Assembly (NCBI GenBank): GCA_009026175.1
Contig: WBTZ01000003.1
Span: 37,981-101,980 of the forward strand
From: Zoogloea sp.
GTDB lineage: Bacteria; Pseudomonadota; Gammaproteobacteria; Burkholderiales; Rhodocyclaceae
Direction of reading: 5' to 3'
DNA: 64,000 nucleotides
Made by a program: the position numbers and the translations under genes. This document shows positions 38,689 through 50,300 of the stretch, one piece after another. The notes beneath the pieces were generated by a model, which was not told the origin of the DNA, searched no databases, and saw nothing but the letters and a program-made list of their open reading frames with translations. How positions within the stretch are numbered: position 1 is the first letter of the stretch; every line of letters begins with the position of its first letter.

Positions 38689-39564
38689 TCAGTGCGTGAG
38701 GAAGTCCAGCACCATGCGGTTGAACTTGTCGGCGTGTTCCCACTGGGCCCAGTGACCGCAGCGGTTGAAGACATGCAGTTCGGCGTTGGGCATGCCCCAG
38801 ATCAGGCGCAGGCTGCCATCCAGCGGCACGAAGCGGTCGTCGCGGCCCCAGATGACCAGGGTCGGAGCGGTGATCTCGCCCAGGCGCGGCCCCTGGTCGG
38901 GGAACTGGCGGGGGTTGGCTTGCTGGCTCTTGACGAAGTTCTCCAGGTGGTCGCGGCGGGCCAGCATGTTGTCCAGGCGGGCCTGGAACAGCGCTTCGGT
39001 GAGGCTGCTTGGGTCGAACACGAAGACCGCCATCATCTTCTTGAGGTTCTCGATGGTCGGCTCGCGGTACAGGCCGTCGAGCAGCTTGATGCCTTCCGTG
39101 GGCATCGGTACGAACTGGCTGGGGCCGCCGGTGCCGCCGCCCATCAGCACCAGCTTGCCGACGCGCTCCGGGTAGGCCAGGGCGAAGGCCACGGCGCTGT
39201 GGCCACCCATGGAGTTGCCGATGATGTGCACCCGTTCGAGCGCCAACGCGTCGATCAGGCCCTTGAGGGCGCGGGCGTTGAGTTCCGAGCGGGAGCCGGT
39301 ACACACGATCGGGTCGCTCTTGCTCCAGCCCGGGCAGTCCATCAGGATCACCCGGTAGCCGGCGGCCACCAAGGGCTCCACGTTGCGGTTGAAGTTGGCC
39401 CAGCCGCTGGCCCCGGGGCCGGAGCCGTGGAGCATCACCACGGTCTCGGCGCCTGCGCCGGCATCGTTGTAGTGCAACTGCAGGTTCAGGTCGCCTTCCT
39501 GGATGCGCACGAAGCGGCTGGTCTGTGCTTCGCTCAGGGGCTCGTTGGTTACGGTGTTCGTCAT
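38689..39564 (-). CDS. mhpC: 2-hydroxy-6-oxonona-2,4-dienedioate hydrolase-like (MhpC family)
   Basis: 291 aa alpha/beta hydrolase. The nucleophile is S118 in G-N-S-M-G-G. The oxyanion region is [14 protein letters not shown]. The catalytic aspartate is in W-G-R-D-D-R-F-V-P and the histidine in [12 protein letters not shown]. The whole sequence follows enterobacterial MhpC closely ([27 protein letters not shown]). The expected reaction is C-C bond cleavage of a meta-ring-fission product in aromatic degradation. The rest of the mhp pathway is not in the window, so the true substrate may differ. The next gene upstream is a flavin reductase-like gene. Confidence 0.9.
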   Translation of the reverse strand: MTNTVTNEPLSEAQTSRFVRIQEGDLNLQLHYNDAGAGAETVVMLHGSGPGASGWANFNRNVEPLVAAGYRVILMDCPGWSKSDPIVCTGSRSELNARALKGLIDALALERVHIIGNSMGGHSAVAFALAYPERVGKLVLMGGGTGGPSQFVPMPTEGIKLLDGLYREPTIENLKKMMAVFVFDPSSLTEALFQARLDNMLARRDHLENFVKSQQANPRQFPDQGPRLGEITAPTLVIWGRDDRFVPLDGSLRLIWGMPNAELHVFNRCGHWAQWEHADKFNRMVLDFLTH

Positions 39565-39609
39565 GGTCTGGGGGTCCGTTCGAGGGTTGGGGGAGCCTGG
39601 GCGCTGGAT

Positions 39610-40224
39610 TTACTTGAGAACCGGGCGGGCGTAGGCAAAGCGCTCGCGGACGGTGCTGTAGTCGTCGGCGCCGAGCTTGCCGATCGCATCGACCCGCTCC
39701 GGCAGCAGCAGACCGTTTTCGAGGGTGTCGTCGCGGATGTCGATGTGGATCACGTCGAGCAGCATCAGGTGCCCGCCCTGGGGGCCTCCGCCGATCGAAA
39801 GGATGTTGCGCAGGGTGCATTCAAAACGTGCCGGGACGCCCGCCACCGACGGCGGCCTGACCCGATGGCTCGGGACCTGGCCGACCCCCAGCGCATCGAA
39901 CTCGCTCACCTCAGCCGGATAGTTGGCGCAGGTGGCGTTCATGATCTCTGCATGGGCGTGGTCGACGATGTTGACCACGCATTCGCCGGTTGCCCTCAGG
40001 TTGCGCAGGGTGTCCTTTTCCTTGCGCTGGTCGCGGGGATTGATGTGGGTGACGGCGAGTACCGGCGGCACCACGCTGGCGACTGTGAAGAAGGAGTAGG
40101 GCGCGAGGTTGGTGATGCCGTCGCTGCTGATGGTGCTGATCCAGGCGATGGGGCGCGGAATGATGGCACCGATCATCAGCTGGTAATACTCCATGGGGGG
40201 CAGGTTCTTGGGGTCGAAGTTCAT
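39610..40224 (-). CDS. Flavin reductase-like FMN-binding protein
   Basis: 204 aa split-barrel flavoprotein of the flavin_reduct/DIM6-NTAB group. It begins M-N-F-D-P-K-N-L-P-P-M-E-Y-Y and has the FMN-binding wording R-P-I-A-W-I-S-T-I and L-A-P-Y-S-F-F-T. It reduces flavin or acts as partner of a two-component monooxygenase. It lies 45 bases before mhpC on the same strand, which suggests an aromatic-degradation role. The ATG at 40224 has GGGAGAG upstream and is preferred to a longer frame that runs into the AT-rich promoter. A paired inverted repeat lies about 90 bases upstream. Confidence 0.86.
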   Translation of the reverse strand: MNFDPKNLPPMEYYQLMIGAIIPRPIAWISTISSDGITNLAPYSFFTVASVVPPVLAVTHINPRDQRKEKDTLRNLRATGECVVNIVDHAHAEIMNATCANYPAEVSEFDALGVGQVPSHRVRPPSVAGVPARFECTLRNILSIGGGPQGGHLMLLDVIHIDIRDDTLENGLLLPERVDAIGKLGADDYSTVRERFAYARPVLK

Positions 40225-40310
40225 GGACTCTCCCGGTGTGGACAAGGGGTGTGTGGCACCTTCGGTTCCCCGGAAGGACAAGGGTTCTCTGGGGGTGTGG
40301 ATTGATATTA

Positions 40311-40336
40311 TGTTGAAAATCAATTTAATTTCAACA
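40311..40336. promoter_or_regulatory. Inverted repeat in the flavin reductase/mhpC promoter region
   Basis: TGTTGAAA (40311-40318) and TTTCAACA (40329-40336) form perfect 8-bp arms around a 10-base AT-rich spacer. It lies in a locally AT-rich stretch between the divergent flavin reductase gene and the chemoreceptor, the expected place for an operator. Confidence 0.5.
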
Positions 40337-40482
40337 AAAAACATTTCTCGGGAAGTGGCCTCTGCACATGGAGGTCAAGAGGACCCGGTTTGCTGCCGTG
40401 AACCCCTCTCTGGCAATGGCTGGGGTGATCCGGAGATCGGACTGCCGCAGGGACTGAATGGGCTTAATCGAGGGAGTGAAAC

Positions 40483-42648
40483 TTGAACAACTTGACGATC
40501 GGCAAGCGCCTCACGCTGGGGTTTGGATTTGTCCTGCTGCTCGGGATGATTGTTGCCGTGAGCGCCTTCCACAACCTGACGAGCCTCAGGCAGCAATTCA
40601 GCCTCTACGATGAACAGCTGGTCGCCAGGGAGCGCCTTGCATACCAGGGCCAGGTGGCGCTCGGCAGCGCTGTTCAGTCCTTCAAGAACAGCGTGCTGCG
40701 CGGCGGGGACTACCCCGCCAAGTTCGCCGCAGGCATGGATGAGATCGACCGCATCGCGGGGGCGTACCGTGCCAGTGGTGCCCTGCCCCGGGAGGCCGAA
40801 GAAGCACTGGGCGAGATTGAAAGCAGCGGCAGGAAGTATCGGGCGGCGGTGCTGCGGGTGGCCGAGTTGAGGGCCAACGGAGCCACGGTGATCGAGATCG
40901 ACAAAGCCATTGCGGGTGCCGACAAGCCCATTGCGGCAGCCTTTGCCAGCCTGCTGAAGCTCCAGCGCGAGGAGACGCGGGCCGCGCAGGTTGCGTTCGA
41001 TGCTGCCGTGCTGCGTGCCCTGCAGCTGGTCGCAGCACTCACGGTGATCATGGTGCTGGCGGGAGCCCTCGCGGCGTGGTGGATCCGCCGCAGCATCAGT
41101 CGCCCCCTGGCCCAGGCGGTTGCCATCAGCCAGGCGGTGGCCGCCGGCAACCTGCCGGGACAGATCGATGTGTCTGCGCGGGATGAGACGGGGCAGCTGC
41201 TGCAGTCGATGCAGCGCATGGTGGATACCTTCCGCGGCTTCGTCGATGCGCAGGCGGAGAACGCGCGCCAGCATGGTCTCGGCATGATCGACCAGCAGAT
41301 CGATGCCGGCCGTTTCCCCGGCGTGTACGGCGACATGGCCCGCTCGATCAACCGCCTGGTGCAGGCCCATATCGCGACCAATGCAAAGGTGGTGGATGTG
41401 GTCCGGCGCTATGCGGTCGGCGATCTGTCGGTGGACATGGACAGGCTGCCGGGGCAGCAGGAGCAGGTCACCCGGGCGATGGATGATGTGAAGCTCAGCC
41501 TGCACAGCATCAACGCCCAGATCCAGACCCTGGTGGATGCGGCCGCGGCCGGCGACTTCACCGCCCGCGGCGACGCCGGCGCCTTCCAGCATGCCTTCAG
41601 GGACATGGTGCTGGGGCTCAACCGACTGATGGAGGCCAGCGATGTCGGGCTGGCCGGGGTCACTCGAATCCTGGAAGCGCTCGCCCGCGGCGATCTGACC
41701 CAGCGGATCGAGGGCAACTTCGAGGGCACCTTTGCCCAGTTGAAGGACGATGCCAATTCAACGGTGAGCCGGCTGCAGGAGCTGGTGGCAAGCCTGCAGG
41801 GAACTGCCCGGTCGATTGATACGGCTGCCCGGGAAATCGCCTCGGGCAATGCCGACCTTTCCCGCCGGACCGAGGAACAGGCCAGCAGCCTGGAGCAAAC
41901 CGCCAGTTCGATGGAAGAGCTGAATGCCACGGTGAAGCAGAACGCCGACAATGCCCAGCGGGCCAACACCCTGGCCGACCAGTCCTTTGCCGTGGTCAAT
42001 CAGGGGGGCGAGGCGGTCAAGCGTGTCGTGGACACCATGGCCGACATCCAGGACAGTTCGCGCAAGATCTCCGACATCATCGGGGTCATCGACGGCATCG
42101 CCTTCCAGACCAACATCCTGGCGCTCAATGCGGCGGTGGAGGCGGCCCGGGCCGGTGAGCAGGGCCGCGGCTTTGCGGTGGTGGCCAACGAGGTGCGGCA
42201 ACTGGCCCAGCGCAGCGCGCTGGCGGCTCGGGAGATCAAGGAGCTGATCGTGATCTCGGGGCAGAAGGTGGCTGGTGGCGCCGGCCTTGCCAACGAGGCG
42301 GGTGCCGCGATGGAGGAGGTGGTGACCGCTTTCCGGCAGGTGGCGGGCCTGGTGACCGAGATCAGCAGCGCAAGCCAGGAGCAGAGTCTTGGCATCAGCC
42401 AGGTCAGCGTTGCGGTGGCCAGGATGGACCAGGTCACCCAGCAGAATGCCGCGCTGGTGGAGGAGGCTGCTGCCGCCGCCGAAAGCCTGGAGGATCAGGC
42501 CCGTGGCCTGGTCGAGTCCGTCGCCGTGTTCAGGCTGCCACCGGAGGCCGGGCGCATGCACGCCACCCCTGTCGGAACTCCCCTGCCGGCATTGGCGGTC
42601 AAGCAGGCCGGCCGGCTGTTGCCACACGGGGCACTGGCGGCCCGCTGA
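40483..42648 (+). CDS. Methyl-accepting chemotaxis protein
   Basis: 721 aa. Transmembrane helices lie at about 10-30 and 183-205, enclosing a four-helix-bundle type sensory domain of about 150 residues with many Ala/Glu/Arg. HAMP follows (R-R-S-I-S-R-P-L-A), and a second HAMP-like linker region lies at about 295-440. The signalling hairpin carries [22 protein letters not shown]. Start: a TTG at 40483 with GAGGGAG about 8 bases upstream, the only site that gives a complete first membrane helix. The C-terminus lacks an obvious NWETF-type CheR tether. Ligand unknown. Confidence 0.95.
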   Translation: MNNLTIGKRLTLGFGFVLLLGMIVAVSAFHNLTSLRQQFSLYDEQLVARERLAYQGQVALGSAVQSFKNSVLRGGDYPAKFAAGMDEIDRIAGAYRASGALPREAEEALGEIESSGRKYRAAVLRVAELRANGATVIEIDKAIAGADKPIAAAFASLLKLQREETRAAQVAFDAAVLRALQLVAALTVIMVLAGALAAWWIRRSISRPLAQAVAISQAVAAGNLPGQIDVSARDETGQLLQSMQRMVDTFRGFVDAQAENARQHGLGMIDQQIDAGRFPGVYGDMARSINRLVQAHIATNAKVVDVVRRYAVGDLSVDMDRLPGQQEQVTRAMDDVKLSLHSINAQIQTLVDAAAAGDFTARGDAGAFQHAFRDMVLGLNRLMEASDVGLAGVTRILEALARGDLTQRIEGNFEGTFAQLKDDANSTVSRLQELVASLQGTARSIDTAAREIASGNADLSRRTEEQASSLEQTASSMEELNATVKQNADNAQRANTLADQSFAVVNQGGEAVKRVVDTMADIQDSSRKISDIIGVIDGIAFQTNILALNAAVEAARAGEQGRGFAVVANEVRQLAQRSALAAREIKELIVISGQKVAGGAGLANEAGAAMEEVVTAFRQVAGLVTEISSASQEQSLGISQVSVAVARMDQVTQQNAALVEEAAAAAESLEDQARGLVESVAVFRLPPEAGRMHATPVGTPLPALAVKQAGRLLPHGALAAR

Positions 42649-42664
42649 GCCGTCGGCTGTTCTT

Positions 42665-42690
42665 CCGGAGCGTGCCTGGCATGCCTCCGG
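42665..42690. terminator. Hairpin between convergent chemoreceptor and hybrid kinase genes
   Basis: CCGGAG (42665-42670) pairs with CTCCGG (42685-42690). A bulged C separates these from a further five pairs, so the stem is about 11 bp with a 3-base loop. T-tracts are lacking on both sides. Confidence 0.45.
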
Positions 42691-42705
42691 ATACGGCCGC
42701 CCCCA

Positions 42706-45700
42706 TCAGGCAGAAGAGGACGTCGTTGCCTTTCCCAGCCAGTCGAGGATCGTTGCAAACAGCACATCCGGATCGACGGGTTTGGCGATGAAATCATCCA
42801 TGCCTGCTGCCAGGCACTTGTTCCGGTCTTCAAGGAAGGCATTGGCGGTCATGGACAGGATCGGCACCGCGCCATAGCCTGGAAGTCTCCTGATTGCCGC
42901 CGTCGCTTCCAGGCCGTCCAGCTCGGGCATCTGCACATCCATCAGGATCAGGTCATAGCGGCTCTCCCGGGCCAGGCGCACGGCCTCGTGGCCGTTCCGG
43001 GCCAGATCGGGCGAGAGCCCCGCATCCCGCAGGAACATCAGCGCAACCTCCTGGTTGATCGGCTCGTCCTCGGCGAGCAGGACGCGCTTCCCGCCGTGTC
43101 GCTGCCGCAACCGGGTTTCTGCGCCTTCAGCCGGCCAGCCGATGGTGTCCGGGACGATCTCGCTCTGTCGCTTGCCCAGCCAGGCGGTCATCCAGAAGCA
43201 GCTGCCCAGGCCCGGCGTGCTCTCGACGCCGACCGTTCCACCCATCAGGCCAACGATGCGGCGGGCGATGGCAAGCCCCAGCCCGGTTCCGCCGTATTTC
43301 CGGGTGGTGGAACTGTCGGCCTGCTCGAAGGCCTCGAACAGCCGTGTTCGTTGTGCCTCGGTCATGCCGATGCCCGTATCGCTGACGGCGAAGCGCAGCA
43401 GATACCTGTCCGGCTCCTCGTCGAGGACGCTGCCGCTGAGGCTTATCGAGCCGCGCTCGGTGAATTTGACGGCGTTGGCCAGGTAATTCACGAAAACCTG
43501 TGAGAGCCGGGTTGGATCCCCGCGCAAGAATGACGGTACGCCGGACAGGTCGATACTCACCTCCAGGCCTTTGGCGGCAATGCTCTCGCTGATGACCGCG
43601 AGGCTGCTGTGGATCACGTCTGCAAGGGCAAAGTCGGTCTCCTCCAGGGTCAGCTTGTCGGCTTCGATCTTCGACAGGTCGAGGATGTCGTTGATGATGC
43701 CGAGCAGGTGCTTGGCCGAGACCATGATCTTGTCGAGCAGGGCGGCCTGCCGCGGGGTCAGGTCGTCATGACGGCGCAGCAGGTGGGTCATGCCGAGAAT
43801 GCCGTTCATCGGCGTCCGGATTTCGTGGCTCATGTTGGCCAGGAAGGCACTTTTTGCCCGGCTGGTGGCTTCGGCCGCAGCCTTGGCTTCCTCGATGACA
43901 TGCTCGGCGAGCTTGTGAGCCGTGATGTCGGTGTAGGTCAGCAGGGTCCAGCCGGAGGAAATGGGCTGGCCCTTTATTTCCAGGTAGGTGCCGTGGGCCT
44001 GCTTGCGCTCGAAGGAGACCGTTTGCCGGCTTTCCATCATGTGGACGAATCCGGACAAGGCCTCCTCGTAGGTCTGGCCGGGATAATCGCCTCGTTCGGC
44101 ATTGACGCGGACCAGGTCGGCAAAGCCCAGGCCTTCCTTTTCAAAGAGCTCCCCCGGGTAATTCAGCAACTCGGCAAACAGGTGGTTCCGTAGCACGAGC
44201 TTCCGGTTCTCGTCATACACGACGACGCCGAAGGGCAAGGCTTCAAGCACTTCATTGAGCAGCTTGTACAGATCGGCAATTTTCCTGGAGCGTGCTTCCA
44301 CCTTGCTCTCCAGCTCCTGGTTGAACTGCAGCAAGGCGGCCTCCGTCTGCTTGTGCGCCGTGATGTCGAGTGCGATGCGGCAGATGAAGCGGGCCTGGCC
44401 GCTGGCGTCGACCACGGGGAAGATGTGGGCCCTGAAAACGCGTGGCTCTCCGTCCACCACCAGTCTCTCCTCGATGGTCTGGCGGGTCATGCTGCCGAGC
44501 ACCAGATCATCATTGGCCCGGAACTGGCGGGCGCTGTCTTCGGGGTACAGATCGAAATCGGTCTTGCCGATGATCTCGGTCTCGGACAGATGGTGAATCC
44601 GCTGCAGATTGGGATTGGCCAGGGCGTAGCGGCCGTCGGGATGCTTGAGCGACAGGGCCGCGGGGGAATGGTTGATGATGGCGCTCAGCTTGAAGTCGCG
44701 GTCGAGCAGGGCAGCTTCGATTTCCCGGCACTGGGCAATCGTGGCTTCGAGCTGCTCATGCTCGTGCCGGATGAGGGCGTTCCGTTCCTGCAGATGCTGC
44801 TGCATGCTGTTGAAGTTGCTGAGCAACTGGCGGATCTCGATGCTTCCGCTGACCTTGAGTGGCGGCTCGGCGATCGCGCTGCCGCCCGAAGCGCCGAGGC
44901 GCTGGGCGGCTGCTTCAAGTGGTCGCAGTTCCCGGCGCACCAGCAGCCAGAAGGACAGGCCGGCAAGAAGGGCAACCAGGACGGCCCCCGAGTAAATGCG
45001 GATGCCCACGCCGCGAAGGGGCAGGAAGGCTTCGGCGGTGGGCAGATAGGCCACGACGAGCCAGTCGGTGGCGCTTGTCCTGGCGGCGACGCTGAAATTT
45101 TCCTGTCCCCGGGAATTGACGATCACTCCCGGCCCGAGATAACCCTGCAGCCGTTTGTCGAAAAGCGGATTGAGACCCGTCGCTGGAAACGGCGAGAGGA
45201 TGCGCGCGGCGTCAGTGCTGGTGACGAAGAGCCGATCCTTGAGGGACAGGATGTGAAATCCGCCCGACTCACCGTTGCGCGCGATGCCCGCGAAATGGAA
45301 GGGGCTGCCGGCGGTGATCAGTTCTGAACCGCAGAGAACGCCCGCGATGGAGCCGTCTGCTGCGAACAGCGGGACCGCCACCACGAGCACGGGCTGGCGT
45401 GAAAAGCGGCCCAGCAGCGGCTTGATCACCGCCTTGCCGGTGGCCATGACCTCCTTGAAATACGCCGAGTCGAGGTAGCGGGTACCAATCGTTCCCCGTG
45501 CCGGAGCTTCGGCGACCCGTATCGCGTCCTTTGACAGGACGTAGATGTCGCGACTGAACACCTCCTGCGCCAGGCGCCGGTCGGCGAGGTAGGCCTGCAG
45601 TTGGCGGGGGTCCTTGTGCAGTAGTTCGCCGACCGGCTTGGCCATGGTCTGCAGGAGGCCCGTGCGCAGATTCAGCTCGCGATCAATGGTCCGCGCGACA

Positions 45701-45885
45701 AAGTCCGCCGTGCTTGCCTGCCCGGTCGCCACCACATGCTCGAAGTCCTGGCGCAAGCCTCTGACCACATAGCTGGACAGGGCGCCGACGCCGAGGGCGA
45801 CGATCAGCATGGCGAGGAGCGCCAGCTTGATCCGGAGCGGCCAGTGCCGGGGGATGAGCCAGAGAACGGGTGGGCGTGCCATCAA
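42706..45885 (-). CDS. Hybrid sensor histidine kinase with periplasmic Cache domain
   Basis: 1059 aa. The N-terminal helix at about 18-40 and a second at about 305-325 bracket a dCache-like periplasmic sensor. HAMP-like and coiled linker, then two PAS domains (about 385-500 and 530-650), precede the kinase. HisKA has the phosphoacceptor H687 in [10 protein letters not shown]. HATPase_c has the N-box and the G-T-G-L-G-L-A G2 box. A receiver with D983 in [11 protein letters not shown] ends the protein. No Hpt domain is present, so phosphotransfer needs a separate partner. It is last in the minus-strand signalling block but separated from the receiver-GGDEF gene by 162 bases. Confidence 0.93.
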   Translation of the reverse strand: MMARPPVLWLIPRHWPLRIKLALLAMLIVALGVGALSSYVVRGLRQDFEHVVATGQASTADFVARTIDRELNLRTGLLQTMAKPVGELLHKDPRQLQAYLADRRLAQEVFSRDIYVLSKDAIRVAEAPARGTIGTRYLDSAYFKEVMATGKAVIKPLLGRFSRQPVLVVAVPLFAADGSIAGVLCGSELITAGSPFHFAGIARNGESGGFHILSLKDRLFVTSTDAARILSPFPATGLNPLFDKRLQGYLGPGVIVNSRGQENFSVAARTSATDWLVVAYLPTAEAFLPLRGVGIRIYSGAVLVALLAGLSFWLLVRRELRPLEAAAQRLGASGGSAIAEPPLKVSGSIEIRQLLSNFNSMQQHLQERNALIRHEHEQLEATIAQCREIEAALLDRDFKLSAIINHSPAALSLKHPDGRYALANPNLQRIHHLSETEIIGKTDFDLYPEDSARQFRANDDLVLGSMTRQTIEERLVVDGEPRVFRAHIFPVVDASGQARFICRIALDITAHKQTEAALLQFNQELESKVEARSRKIADLYKLLNEVLEALPFGVVVYDENRKLVLRNHLFAELLNYPGELFEKEGLGFADLVRVNAERGDYPGQTYEEALSGFVHMMESRQTVSFERKQAHGTYLEIKGQPISSGWTLLTYTDITAHKLAEHVIEEAKAAAEATSRAKSAFLANMSHEIRTPMNGILGMTHLLRRHDDLTPRQAALLDKIMVSAKHLLGIINDILDLSKIEADKLTLEETDFALADVIHSSLAVISESIAAKGLEVSIDLSGVPSFLRGDPTRLSQVFVNYLANAVKFTERGSISLSGSVLDEEPDRYLLRFAVSDTGIGMTEAQRTRLFEAFEQADSSTTRKYGGTGLGLAIARRIVGLMGGTVGVESTPGLGSCFWMTAWLGKRQSEIVPDTIGWPAEGAETRLRQRHGGKRVLLAEDEPINQEVALMFLRDAGLSPDLARNGHEAVRLARESRYDLILMDVQMPELDGLEATAAIRRLPGYGAVPILSMTANAFLEDRNKCLAAGMDDFIAKPVDPDVLFATILDWLGKATTSSSA

Positions 45886-46047
45886 CGGAGCTCCTGCCCG
45901 GCAGTCATGCCGTCACGCGATAGGGTGTTAAATCTTGAAACGCGGCGCCTGCGGTGACGCGAGTGTGCGCCGCGAGTGGCGGCCTTGCCAAGGCGCCGGG
46001 ACGGAGTGGCCTGCCGCTGCGGGCGTCGTGGGGGCCGTGTGCCCACC

Positions 46048-47352
46048 TCATGCTGCCCGGCTGCATGTCCTGACCGTATTGCGGCCCGCCGCTTTGGCGT
46101 CGTACATGGCCATGTCGGCGCGTTGCAGGACTTCATCGATCGTTTCATTCCTGTCGAGGACAAGCGTGACGCCAATGCTGGGGGTGCTCATGTACAGGAC
46201 TTCGCCGAGGTCGTACGGCGTGTTGAGGACTTCGAGCACTTTGCGGGCAATGGCCGTCGCCCTGGCAAGCGCTTCGTCGCGCGAGCTGGAGAGGCGCTCG
46301 AGCATGAGCACGAACTCATCCCCGCCGAGACGCGCCACCGTGTCGTGGCCGCGCACCGCGCTGCGCAGGCGCTCGCCTACCTGGATCAGCAGCCGGTCAC
46401 CCATCGCATGGCCATGGGTGTCGTTGAGCGCCTTGAAGCGGTCCATGTCGATGTACATCAGGGCACCGATCTGGGTGTGCCGCTCGTTCATCATGATCGC
46501 CTGCTGGAGGCGATCCATCAGCAGGCGCCGGTTGGGGAGACCGGTCAGCGGGTCATAGAAGGCCAGGCGGTGGATCTCCGCATCGTAGCGCTTCCTGTCG
46601 TCGATGTTCCGGATGCTGCCCACCATGCGCAGCGGCGTGCCGGTGCCGTCGCTGTGGACCACCTTGCCACGGTCCAGCACCCAGACGTAGTGGCCGTCGG
46701 CATGCCGCAGGCGGTGTTCGCTTTCGTATTCGCCCGAGCCTTCAAGGCAGGCGCTGAGGCGCTGCTTGACCTGAGGGAGATCGTCGGGGTGGATGAGGTC
46801 CGTGAACTGGCCGAACTCATGCTCCAGGTACATGGCGTCCAGTCCCAGGATCTGGCACCAGGAGGCATTGTGGCCGACGCCGCCCGCCAGGATGTTCCAG
46901 TCCCAGACGCCCTCTCCGGTCGCCTCCATGACGAGACGCAGGCGTTCTTCGCTGGCCCGGAGATCCCGCGTCAGGCGGGTGAGCTGAAGGATGTTGCGCG
47001 TGCGTTGCTTGAGCAGCGCGACCTTGATGGGTTTGGTCAGGTAATCCGCCGCACCGAGCTCCAGGCCGGAGACTTCGGAATGCATGTCCGAAACGGCGGT
47101 GAGGAAGATGACGGGAATGTTCTCCAGGGCGGCATCGGCCTTGAACAGCCTGCAGGTCTCGAAGCCGTCGAGGCCGGGCATCATCACGTCCAGCAGGATG
47201 AGGTCCGGGGGCGTCTGGCGGGCCAGGGCCAGGCCTTCCAGGCCGGAGGAGGCGACCTGGATGTCGTAATCGGCTTCGAGGCTGGTGCCGATGACGATCA
47301 GGTTTTCCGGGTTGTCGTCAATGGCGAGAATTCGTGGGCGTTCGTTCTTCAT
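46048..47352 (-). CDS. Receiver-PAS-GGDEF diguanylate cyclase
   Basis: 434 aa, response regulator. The receiver (about 8-125) has the phosphoacceptor D55 in L-L-D-V-M-M-P-G-L-D-G. A PAS domain follows (V-M-E-A-T-G-E-G-V-W-D-W at its start), then a GGDEF domain with intact G-G-D-E-F at about 341 and I-site R-G-H-D. Its ATG overlaps the stop of the upstream hybrid kinase (ATGA), so the kinase and cyclase are translated together. This makes the kinase its likely phosphodonor, and c-di-GMP synthesis its output. Confidence 0.93.
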   Translation of the reverse strand: MKNERPRILAIDDNPENLIVIGTSLEADYDIQVASSGLEGLALARQTPPDLILLDVMMPGLDGFETCRLFKADAALENIPVIFLTAVSDMHSEVSGLELGAADYLTKPIKVALLKQRTRNILQLTRLTRDLRASEERLRLVMEATGEGVWDWNILAGGVGHNASWCQILGLDAMYLEHEFGQFTDLIHPDDLPQVKQRLSACLEGSGEYESEHRLRHADGHYVWVLDRGKVVHSDGTGTPLRMVGSIRNIDDRKRYDAEIHRLAFYDPLTGLPNRRLLMDRLQQAIMMNERHTQIGALMYIDMDRFKALNDTHGHAMGDRLLIQVGERLRSAVRGHDTVARLGGDEFVLMLERLSSSRDEALARATAIARKVLEVLNTPYDLGEVLYMSTPSIGVTLVLDRNETIDEVLQRADMAMYDAKAAGRNTVRTCSRAA

Positions 47353-50300
47353 GGCTGCAGCGTCCAACCTCGCGCGATGGCGAGCTGATTCAGGTGGGCG
47401 ATCACCTCATCGAATTCCATGGCGTTGATGCGGCTTCCGATGAAGTTCAGTTCATCCGCGAGGTCAGTCCCTTCGGCGGCGGCGAGCAGCGTCTTGAAGA
47501 GTGAGAATGCGTCGAACTTGCGCGCGCCGAGGAGTGGGAGGAGTTGTTCCATCAGCGGGCACAGGACCGACGGGTCTGCCGGCAGGCGCTTGCCTGGCGC
47601 GGTCTTGCAGGCTTCGACCGGCTTCAGCCAGCGTTCGCATACGGCAGACAGGTCACTGAACGAGATGGGCTTGGCGAGATAGTCGTTCATCCCCACTGCC
47701 TCGCATCGGCGGCGATCGGCTTCGAAGGCTTCCGCGGAGATGGCCACGATGGGGGCGGCCGTGCGATTGTTCTGCGTCTCCCAGTGGCGGATCCGCGTGG
47801 TGGTCTCCCAGCCATCGAGTTTGGGCATGATCAGGTCCATCAGTACCAGGTCGAAGCTCGCTCCGGCGGTGAACGCCTGCACCGCCTGCAGGCCATCCTC
47901 CACCACTTCGGTGACCAGTCCGAGCTTGCCCAGCGCCGCCGCGGCCACCTTGCGGTGCACGCCGTTGTCGTCGACCACCAGCACCCGGCCCGACAGAAGG
48001 AGGGGATTGCCTGCGCGATGAGGTGCCGCGTCATCCGGCACCGCCTTGGCGGAGGATAGGGAATGCCCGCCGGGGGCTGCCTTGATGTGGAACCAGAAAC
48101 GCGAGCCTTTCCCGACACAGGATTCCACCCCCACCTCGCCGTCCATCAGGTGGGCGAGCTTCTGGACGACGGACAGGCCCAGGCCGGTTCCGCCATGACG
48201 GCGGGTTGCCGTGTCGTCGATCTGGGTGAAAGGCTCGAAAAGTCCGCTCATCTTTTCCGCCGGAATCCCGATGCCGGTATCAGTCACCGCAAATTCGAGC
48301 ACCGGCCTTGCGTCGACGGTGTCGAGCTGCCGCACGCTGACCCGGATCTCGCCGCTGCCGGTGAACTTGAGGGCGTTGCCGATGAGATTGGAGAGCATCT
48401 GGCGCAGCCGATTGACGTCCGCGGCCAGCTTAAACTGGGGGTCCAGCGCCGATTCCGCGAAGATGGCGAGCTTCCTCAGGTGGGCTGCCGCGGCGAAGAG
48501 CTGGACCGTCTCCTGGATCAGGGCCACTGGCGAGAACGCCTCGGCGTGCAGTTCGAAGCGCCCGGCCTCGATCTTGGAGAGATCGAGGATGTCGTTGAGC
48601 AGGGTCAGCAGGGTCTGCCCCGATCGCAACAGGGTGCCGACACAGTCCTGCCTTTCCTGGTGGGACAGGTCCTGCGTGAGCATGATCTCCGCCATGCCCA
48701 GGATGCCGTTCATCGGGGTACGGATCTCGTGGCTCATGACTGCCAGGAACTGGCTCTTCGCACGGCTGGCGGCTTCGGCTTCCTCCTTGAGGCGATACGC
48801 ATCGGTGACATCCACGCGGAAGCCCACGATATGTCCGGTCGGGGTCTTGCAGTCGCGAAAGCGCATCCAGCGGCCGTTGGAGAGCTGCTCGATGATGTCG
48901 GTCTGACCCGCCTGATGCGCGGCGACCCGTGCGTCCAGCCATGCATCGAGATCCACATGGGGAGACATGTAGAGCCCCTGTTCGGCGCTCAGGCGGAGCA
49001 ACTCCCGAAAGGTCTTGCCCGGGGCTACGTGGTCGGCGATCTCGCGGTAGCCCTGCTTGAATTCCTCGTTGTAGTAGGCGAGGCGATCATCCGGGTCGTA
49101 GATGACGAAGGCCTCGCCGATCGCCTCGATCGCGGTGCGCAGGAGGGCTTCGCTCTCCAGCCGCCTGGCTTCGGCGAGCTTCCGCTCCGTGATGTCGTCC
49201 AGCGCACCGATCATGCGGGTGGCACGGCCCTCTGCGCTGCGTTCGACGACCTTGCCCCGGTCGGAGACCCAGATGAGGGCGCCGTCCCCGCGGACCATCC
49301 GAAACTCCTCGGCATAATCGATGCCGGTGGTCAGCGCCCGCTGAATTCCCGCGCGTACCCGCTCGCGGTCCTTCTCAAAAACGAGCGCCTGGAAGGCGCT
49401 CGCCGGGTGCTCCTGCAGGGCATCGCTGCAGCCGAGCATCTCCAGCCAGCGGGAGTTGTGGGTCACTCGGTCGTTCTCGATGTCCCAGTCCCAGAGTCCT
49501 TCGCCGGTCGCCTCCATCACGCTGCGGTAGCGCTTCTCGCTTGCCTGGAGGCTCAGTTCGATGCGCTGGCGTTCCGACACATCATGGATCATGAAGTAGG
49601 TGAACACCCGGCCGGCATGGCTGAAGGAGCCGGGGTGGACCTCGACCTCCCGGGTTTCACCGCTGGCCAGCCGATGCACGGCGTAGAAGCTGTCGGTGGC
49701 GCGATCCCGGGCCGTATCGGGGGAGGGGAGGCAAAGCGTGCCTTGATGTTCGGTGATGTCGGCCGTACAGAGGGTCTTGAACTGCTCCGCGTCGTAGCCA
49801 TAGAAGTCGTGGGCGGCCTGATTGCTCTCGATGATCCGTCCGTCCCGGGGGTCGATCAGCAGGAGGACGGCAGATGTGCCGAAGAACAGCGAGCGGTAGC
49901 GTTTCTCGCTTTCCTCCAGGCGGTCCTCGAGTTGCCTCGAAAGAAAGGACAGGTGGTCGTTCTGGCGCGCGATGGACCTGGCCAGGAAGAACACGACCAA
50001 GGTCCCCGCGCAGCCGAGGATGAGGATTCCCAGGGGGCGGAGGCGGTCTGTGATGGGAAGGAACTCGGGCGTGCTCCGGATCTGCACCAGCCATGTCTTC
50101 TGCCCCACCGGCATGAGTGCCTGGGCGCTATAGACCTCCAGCGCAGAAGCGGCCTTCGTGTCGGGGCCATGATGTGCCGCGCTGTCATAGAGGAGGCTGC
50201 CCTCATTCTGGGTCGCGCCGGCATAGACGCGGATGGACATCCGGCGGAAACGCTGGCCGAGTGTGCCATGGATGAAGTCCTCGGCACGTAGCGGGCAATA

